From Cyanobacteria bacterium UBA6984 (GTDB lineage Bacteria; Cyanobacteriota; Vampirovibrionia; Gastranaerophilales; Gastranaerophilaceae): a DNA stretch of 45,181 nucleotides. The position numbers and the translations under genes were made by a program. Numbering within the stretch: the stretch's first letter is position 1; every line of letters starts with the position of its first letter. The notes under the pieces are model-generated. The model saw only the letters and a list, made by a program, of their open reading frames with translations. It did no database searches and had not been told where the DNA came from. The stretch covers positions 1 to 45,181 of the forward strand of contig DJYG01000053.1 in the NCBI GenBank assembly GCA_002450015.1, written 5' to 3'. Of this stretch, positions 40,847-45,181 are shown one piece after another.

Positions 40847-41766
40847 TGAAAAAAATAGCATTTATATATCCTGGGCAAGGTTCTCAGGCTGTTGGAATGG
40901 GACAAGACTTGTATGAAAATTATGAGTCTGCTAAACAAGTTTTTGATACGGCAGACAAAGTTTTGGGCAGAAGTATCTCAAAATTGTGTTTTGATGGTCC
41001 TGAGGAGGATTTAAAACAAACAATAAATACTCAACCTTCTATCTTAGCTACATCAATTGCTTCGTTAGAAGCATTCAGGTCAGTTTGTGATATACAGCCA
41101 TCTTATGTAGCAGGCCACAGTTTGGGAGAATATGCTGCGTATTATACAGCAGGCGCAATATCATTAGAAGATTCTTTTAAGTTGATACAACAAAGAGCAA
41201 AACTTATGAGTGAAGTAAAAGGCGGTTCGATGGCTGCTGTTTTAAATTCTGATGAAGATACTATAAAAGAATGTATGTCGCAAGCTGGCGGATATGTTTC
41301 TATTGCAAATTATAATTCTCCAAAACAAATTGTAATTACAGGTGATGAAAATGCTGTTAAGCAAACAGGAGATTTACTAATTCAAAAAGGTGTAAAAAGG
41401 GTGGTTCAATTAGCTGTTTCAGGAGCTTTTCATTCGGAATTTATGCGTGAAGCAGGTGAAAAATTTGGTGAATTTGTAAACGATATTGATGTTAAAGATA
41501 CTCAAATACCTGTCGTTACAAACGTTGATGCTGAATTTACAACTTCAGGTTTTAAGAATAAGATGTCAAAACAGATTTATTCGTCTGTATTATGGACACA
41601 GTCAATAGAAAAAATGATTGGACAAGGTGTTGATACATTTATTGAGTTTGGAAACGGAACAGTTTTGGCAGGTTTAAACAGAAAAATTTGTTCAGATGTT
41701 ACAACATTGAATGTCTATGATAAAGAGTCATTAGAAAATGCTGTAAAAAATTTAAGTGAGGTTTAA
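40846..41766 (+). CDS. fabD: Malonyl-CoA:ACP transacylase
   Basis: FabD loads malonyl units from CoA onto acyl carrier protein for fatty-acid elongation. The 306-aa product starts KIAFIYPGQGSQAVGMG. The catalytic Ser92 lies in GHSLGEYAA and the partner His196 in SGAFHSEFM. The conserved Gln-rich loop and the C-terminal FIEFGNGTVLAGL are intact. It is coupled to plsX through a shared TAATG, and fabG follows after 1 nt. Confidence 0.97.
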   Translation: MKKIAFIYPGQGSQAVGMGQDLYENYESAKQVFDTADKVLGRSISKLCFDGPEEDLKQTINTQPSILATSIASLEAFRSVCDIQPSYVAGHSLGEYAAYYTAGAISLEDSFKLIQQRAKLMSEVKGGSMAAVLNSDEDTIKECMSQAGGYVSIANYNSPKQIVITGDENAVKQTGDLLIQKGVKRVVQLAVSGAFHSEFMREAGEKFGEFVNDIDVKDTQIPVVTNVDAEFTTSGFKNKMSKQIYSSVLWTQSIEKMIGQGVDTFIEFGNGTVLAGLNRKICSDVTTLNVYDKESLENAVKNLSEV

Positions 41767-41767
41767 A

Positions 41768-42493
41768 ATGAGTGAAAAATTAGCACTGGTAACAGGTGGT
41801 TCAAGAGGTATTGGAAAGGCATGTGCTTTAGCTCTTGCTAAAGAAGGGTATGATGTTGTTATAAATTATGCAGGAAATGAAGAAGCTGCAAACATTACTG
41901 TTAGCGAAATTAAAGATTTGGGTGTGGAATCTGAGGCTTACAAATTTGATATTTCAGATAACACAGCGACAAATGAAGCAATTAGTAAAATTTTAGAAAA
42001 ATACGGCAGAATTGATGTTTTAGTTAATAATGCTGGTATTACTCGTGACGGACTTTTTATGCGTATGAGCAAAGATAACTGGGATTCTGTTATTAATACA
42101 AATTTAACAGGTGCATATAATGTTACACAGCCTGTTATAAAAGTTATGATGAAGCAACGCTCAGGTTCAATTGTTAATATGGCAAGCATCGTTGGGGTTT
42201 ACGGTAATGCAGGACAAGCAAATTATGCTGCTGCAAAAGCAGGTTTGATTGGATTTACAAAATCATTGGCAAAAGAACTGGCTTCTCGTAATATAAGAGT
42301 AAATGCAGTCGCTCCAGGATTTATTCAAACAGACATGACTAAAGATTTAGATAGTGATAAAATCGCAGAGCATATACCTTTAAAAAGATTAGGTACTGCT
42401 GATGATATTGCCGGTGCAGTTAAATTTTTAGCATGCGGTACATCTTATGTTACTGGACAAGTTTTGCAAGTTGATGGTGGGCTAACAATATAA
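41768..42493 (+). CDS. fabG: 3-oxoacyl-ACP reductase
   Basis: FabG is the NADPH-dependent ketoreductase of the fatty-acid cycle. The 241-aa short-chain dehydrogenase has TGGSRGIGKA (cofactor loop), NNAG at 87-90 and the catalytic triad Ser140, Tyr153 and Lys157 (NYAAAKAGL). ATG 41768 is chosen because GAGG lies 5-6 nt upstream at 41758-41761; an in-frame GTG at 41756 lies inside fabD. Confidence 0.97.
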   Translation: MSEKLALVTGGSRGIGKACALALAKEGYDVVINYAGNEEAANITVSEIKDLGVESEAYKFDISDNTATNEAISKILEKYGRIDVLVNNAGITRDGLFMRMSKDNWDSVINTNLTGAYNVTQPVIKVMMKQRSGSIVNMASIVGVYGNAGQANYAAAKAGLIGFTKSLAKELASRNIRVNAVAPGFIQTDMTKDLDSDKIAEHIPLKRLGTADDIAGAVKFLACGTSYVTGQVLQVDGGLTI

Positions 42494-42519
42494 AGATTAT
42501 TTACAAAATAATAAAATAT

Positions 42520-42547
42520 TTGCAAAAAAAAGTTTATTTGTTAAAAT
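42520..42547 (+). promoter_or_regulatory. Promoter of acpP
   Basis: TTGCAA (42520-42525), a 16-bp spacer and TAAAAT (42542-42547), then a 45-nt leader with AGAGGAA before ATG 42593. A separate promoter would allow the abundant ACP to be made in excess of the upstream genes. Confidence 0.55.
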
Positions 42548-42592
42548 GAAATTACAAACAGAAGATAGTAAAAAAAAAAGAGGAAAAAAACA

Positions 42593-42823
42593 ATGAGTAC
42601 ATTAGACAAAGTAAAAAAAGTAGTTGTAGATCAATTAAGTGTTGATGAAAGCTTAGTTACTCCGGAAGCTAGCTTTACAGGTGACTTGGGTGCTGACTCT
42701 TTAGACACTGTTGAATTAGTTATGGCATTTGAAGAAGAATTTGGTTGTGAAATTCCTGACGAAGAAGCTGAAAAAATTCAAACAGTTCAAGATGCAGTAA
42801 ACTACATCGAAGCTCATTCTTAA
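42593..42823 (+). CDS. acpP: Acyl carrier protein
   Basis: This 76-aa acidic carrier shuttles acyl intermediates of fatty-acid synthesis on a 4'-phosphopantetheine arm. The attachment site is Ser36 in GADSLDTVELV. The helix II segment and the EEAEKIQTVQDAVNYIE C-terminal helix are standard. An AGAGGAA ribosome-binding site sits in an A-rich leader. Confidence 0.98.
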   Translation: MSTLDKVKKVVVDQLSVDESLVTPEASFTGDLGADSLDTVELVMAFEEEFGCEIPDEEAEKIQTVQDAVNYIEAHS

Positions 42824-42856
42824 TTGAGTGATATTTATTTATTATAATTTTTACAT

Positions 42857-42890
42857 AAAGAGGATATCGCTTTTGTTGTATATCCTCTTT
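42857..42890 (+). terminator. Hairpin between acpP and fabF
   Basis: An 11-bp stem (AAAGAGGATAT, 42857-42867 with 42880-42890) has a 12-nt loop and a right arm ending in CTCTTT then TATT. It lies 33 bp after the acpP stop and could terminate part of the transcripts or set the acpP/fabF ratio. Confidence 0.6.
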
Positions 42891-42910
42891 TATTATGAAA
42901 GAGGTAAGCT

Positions 42911-44170
42911 ATGGAAAAAAGACGAGTTGTTATTACTGGTATAGGGGCTATTACACCATTTGGTGTTGGTGTTGATAAGCTGTGGAATGCTGTTAAAAAT
43001 GGAGTTAGTGGTATTTCTTATGTAAATCCGCCGAGAATTGATGCCGAAAAGCAAACAACACATATATATGGTATTGTACCTGAATATAATGAAGAAGAAT
43101 ATATGGATTCTAAAGAATCAAAACGTTTAGATGATTTTATAAAATATGCTATCGTAGCAAGTGATGAAGCTGTCAAACAATCAGGTTTAGATATGAAAGA
43201 AGAAGATGAATATCGTGTAGGATGTTTAGTTTCTTCTGCTGCAGGTGGTTATCATACAATAGAGGACAGTCATTTAACAATGTTAAATAGAGGATATACA
43301 AAGTGTTCTCCTTTTACTGTGCCTGCAATGATAGTAAACATGGCAGCAGGTAAAGTTGCTATAAAATATGGTTTTAAGGGCGTAAATAAAGCTATTGTTT
43401 CGGCTTGCGCCACTTCAACGCAATCTATCGGTGATGCGTTTAGAAATATTCAATATGGTGATGCAGATGTAATAGTAACAGGCGGAACAGAAGCAACTGT
43501 ATGTAATATGGGTGTAGGTGCGTTTTCAGCTGCTAGAACATTGTCAAAACGTAATGAAGAACCAACAAAAGCATCAAGACCTTATGATGTTGACAGAGAT
43601 GGTTTTATAATGAGTGAAGGAAGCGGTGTACTTGTGCTTGAAGAATTAGAACATGCTAAAAAGCGTGGGGCAACTATTATCGCTGAAATTGTAGGTTATG
43701 GTCAAACTTGTGATGCGTATGATATTGTTGCTCCTGATCCAACAGGAGTTTCTGCGGCAAAAGCAATGGAATTTGCTTTAAATGATGCAGGAATAAATGC
43801 TGATGATGTTGATTACATAAATACTCACGGTACAAGCACACATGTTGGAGATTTAGCTGAAGCAAAAGCTATTGCAAAAGTTTTTGGTGAATTAGATAAA
43901 AATCCTCATTTGATGGTAAGTTCATCAAAAAGTATGCATGGTCATTTATTAGGTGCAGCAGGTGCTGTTGAGGCAATTGTTTGTATTAAAGCTATGCAAG
44001 ATAATGTTGTGCCTCCAACAATTAATTTAGATAATCAAGATCCGGAGTTACCTAATTTGAACTATGTTCCTCATAAAGCCTTGAATGCTGATTTGAAATA
44101 TACAATGTCAAATTCATTCGGTTTTGGTGGTCATGATGCTTCAATTATATTGAAAAAATATGAAGACTAG
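42911..44170 (+). CDS. fabF: 3-oxoacyl-ACP synthase II
   Basis: FabF is the elongating beta-ketoacyl-ACP condensing enzyme. The 419-aa product has the Cys-His-His triad: Cys166 (SACATSTQS), His306 (NTHGTSTHVGD) and His343 (SKSMHGHLLGAAG). The C-terminal NSFGFGGHDASIIL is the glycine-rich family end. Length is standard. A GAAAGAGG ribosome-binding site precedes the ATG. No fabH is present in the cluster, so initiation must be encoded elsewhere. Confidence 0.97.
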   Translation: MEKRRVVITGIGAITPFGVGVDKLWNAVKNGVSGISYVNPPRIDAEKQTTHIYGIVPEYNEEEYMDSKESKRLDDFIKYAIVASDEAVKQSGLDMKEEDEYRVGCLVSSAAGGYHTIEDSHLTMLNRGYTKCSPFTVPAMIVNMAAGKVAIKYGFKGVNKAIVSACATSTQSIGDAFRNIQYGDADVIVTGGTEATVCNMGVGAFSAARTLSKRNEEPTKASRPYDVDRDGFIMSEGSGVLVLEELEHAKKRGATIIAEIVGYGQTCDAYDIVAPDPTGVSAAKAMEFALNDAGINADDVDYINTHGTSTHVGDLAEAKAIAKVFGELDKNPHLMVSSSKSMHGHLLGAAGAVEAIVCIKAMQDNVVPPTINLDNQDPELPNLNYVPHKALNADLKYTMSNSFGFGGHDASIILKKYED

Positions 44171-44183
44171 ATAAAAAATAAGA

Positions 44184-44213
44184 AAAAGGCGCAGCCTACG
44201 GCTGCGCCCTTTT
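44184..44213. terminator. Bidirectional terminator between fabF and surE
   Basis: A 9-bp GC stem GGCGCAGCC/GGCTGCGCC (44188-44196 with 44200-44208) has a TAC loop and is flanked by an A-run on the left and CTTTT on the right. It separates convergent stops at 44170 and 44218. Confidence 0.9.
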
Positions 44214-44217
44214 CTAT

Positions 44218-45009
44218 TTAAAACCATTCACAAATATTATCGTGACATAAAGCTTTATTTAAATCAGTCAAAATATCTTTTTTTGTAAGATTAAATGTAA
44301 GTGGTGAAATTGAAATTTTATTTTGTCTAATGGCAGTAATATCGGTATTTTCGTTATCTTTTTCCGTTGTTAATTTACCTGCCATCCAGTAATATACTTT
44401 ACCTCTTGGGTCAATTCTTTTTTCGTAGTTATCAGTAAACATACGACCTCCCATTTCAGTTACGGCAACGCCGGTTATATCGCTATCAGAAATTCCCGGT
44501 ATATTAATATTAAGAATAGATTTCTCAGGAAAATTAAAACATCCTAATTTTGGTATTAAACTTTTAACGAATTTTGCTGAAAATTTTAAATCTTCTAATG
44601 AAGGCTTAAAGGAATTAAGAGAAACAGCAATACTTGGTATATTCATCATCGCACCTTCGATTGCGCAGCTTACTGTTCCTGAATAAATAATATCGTGTCC
44701 AAGATTTGGACCGTGATTGATTCCAGAAATAATTAAATCAGGTTTTTCTTTTTCTGATAGAATAGCATTAACTCCTATTTTAACGCAGTCGCCTGGAGTT
44801 CCTGAAACTGACCAAGAGCGTATAGAACCATATTTAGCTTCGTGTTCTTCGACTCTTAGTGGAGAATTAAGTGTAATAGAGTGTCCTGCCGCGGAGCGTT
44901 CTTGATTAGGTGCAATAATATATACGTTATAATCTTTTGATAGTATTTCAGATAAAGCTCTTATTCCATTTGCATGGATTCCATCATCGTTAGAAATTAA
45001 AATATTCAT
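44218..45009 (-). CDS. surE: 5'/3'-nucleotidase SurE
   Basis: SurE is a divalent-metal-dependent nucleoside monophosphate phosphatase linked to stationary-phase survival and nucleotide salvage. From ATG 45009 the protein is 263 aa. The metal site is Asp8-Asp9 (ISNDDGIHANG), Ser39 (NQERSAAGHSIT) and Asn98 (ISGINHGPNLG). SGTVSCAIEGAMMNIPSIAV is another family block. AAGGAG lies 7 nt before this ATG. A longer reading from 45090 would add 27 residues that do not belong to the family and is rejected. Confidence 0.95.
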   Translation of the reverse strand: MNILISNDDGIHANGIRALSEILSKDYNVYIIAPNQERSAAGHSITLNSPLRVEEHEAKYGSIRSWSVSGTPGDCVKIGVNAILSEKEKPDLIISGINHGPNLGHDIIYSGTVSCAIEGAMMNIPSIAVSLNSFKPSLEDLKFSAKFVKSLIPKLGCFNFPEKSILNINIPGISDSDITGVAVTEMGGRMFTDNYEKRIDPRGKVYYWMAGKLTTEKDNENTDITAIRQNKISISPLTFNLTKKDILTDLNKALCHDNICEWF

Positions 45010-45096
45010 AAATATCTCCTTAATAAAAGGTTGACGTAAAAATGTTATAAAATCAATATATTTAACCAATATATAATAAAAAATTAACAAAAAAGG

Positions 45097-45125
45097 TTGA
45101 TTTTTAAATTTTATTGTGTAATAAT
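45097..45125 (+). promoter_or_regulatory. Possible promoter of the initiator tRNA gene
   Basis: TTGATT (45097-45102), a 17-bp spacer and AATAAT (45120-45125) lie 16 bp before the tRNA 5' end. Both hexamers are imperfect. Confidence 0.4.
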
Positions 45126-45141
45126 TATTTTGTAATTATAT

Positions 45142-45181
45142 CGCGGGGTAGAGCAGCCTGGTAGCTCGTCGGGCTCATAAC
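45142..45181 (+). tRNA. Initiator tRNA-Met (CAT), 5' part, cut by the window end
   Basis: The sequence from CGCGGGG through the D-arm (AGCAGCCTGGTAGCTCG) and into the anticodon loop is nearly identical to bacterial initiator tRNA. The 5' base is C, giving the C1:A72 mismatch of fMet-tRNA. The anticodon-stem side carries GGG before CTCATAAC, the initiator hallmark. The anticodon CAT is at 45176-45178. The 3' half lies beyond the window. Confidence 0.93.

Noticed and set aside
45010..45090. N-terminal extension of surE
   Set aside because: The added residues are unlike SurE, and a strong AAGGAG sits directly before ATG 45009, within the extension.

Overview
The window is about 45 kb of AT-rich, densely coding bacterial chromosome read with the standard code. 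The envelope genes (two TolC-type outer-membrane channels, an RND pump, a MacAB-like pump, murC/murB/ddl/ftsQ) indicate a diderm. The prepilin N-terminus (MKKTLAFTLAETLIVMGIIG), the three-domain NifU paired with NifS, and several phylum-restricted-looking unknowns suggest a gut non-photosynthetic cyanobacterial relative (Vampirovibrionia/Melainabacteria, order Gastranaerophilales). That placement is an inference from recognised sequence style, not a computed phylogeny.

Layout. 1-290: a non-coding edge with a long inverted repeat and a perfect palindrome. 290-4983: a four-gene MacAB/TolC-type export operon. 4985-6145: an XRE regulator and a type IV prepilin-like protein. 6213-14483 (minus): gatA, a coiled-coil unknown, and a tripartite RND efflux operon (MFP, RND, TolC). 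14682-20153: murC-murB-ddl-ftsQ-nadE. 20234-21902: a dicarboxylate/amino-acid symporter and yraN. 22072-24093: nifU-nifS for Fe-S cluster assembly. 24164-24310: remnant of a second prepilin gene. 24405-26665: a DtxR/MntR-type regulator divergent from a calpain-like cysteine protease. 26786-30962: a degenerate histidine-phosphatase-fold protein, a GT-C-like membrane protein and manC. 31125-34054: rplS-rbgA-rnhB, a small EF-hand-like protein and rsmI. 34117-36853 (minus): a coiled-coil unknown, a second calpain-like protease and a YkgJ-type cysteine-cluster protein. 36909-38618: a methyltransferase and tpiA. 38677-44170: a small unknown, yceD-rpmF-plsX-fabD-fabG-acpP-fabF, the classic ribosomal-protein/fatty-acid cluster without fabH. 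44218-45009: surE on the minus strand. 45142 to the end: the 5' part of an initiator tRNA-Met.

The housekeeping blocks are conventional. The most interesting material is accessory: two calpain-fold (peptidase C2-like) proteins with visible Gln/Cys/His/Asn residues and no Sec signal, one of them near a small EF-hand-like protein and a secreted-looking coiled-coil protein; an NAD synthetase whose glutaminase domain has lost its nucleophile segment; a pseudo-histidine-phosphatase; a cysteine-rich insertion in triosephosphate isomerase; an L32 with a long charged tail; and a recurring arrangement in which a -10-like hexamer lies 6-7 nt before an ATG that lacks a Shine-Dalgarno, suggesting leaderless mRNAs.
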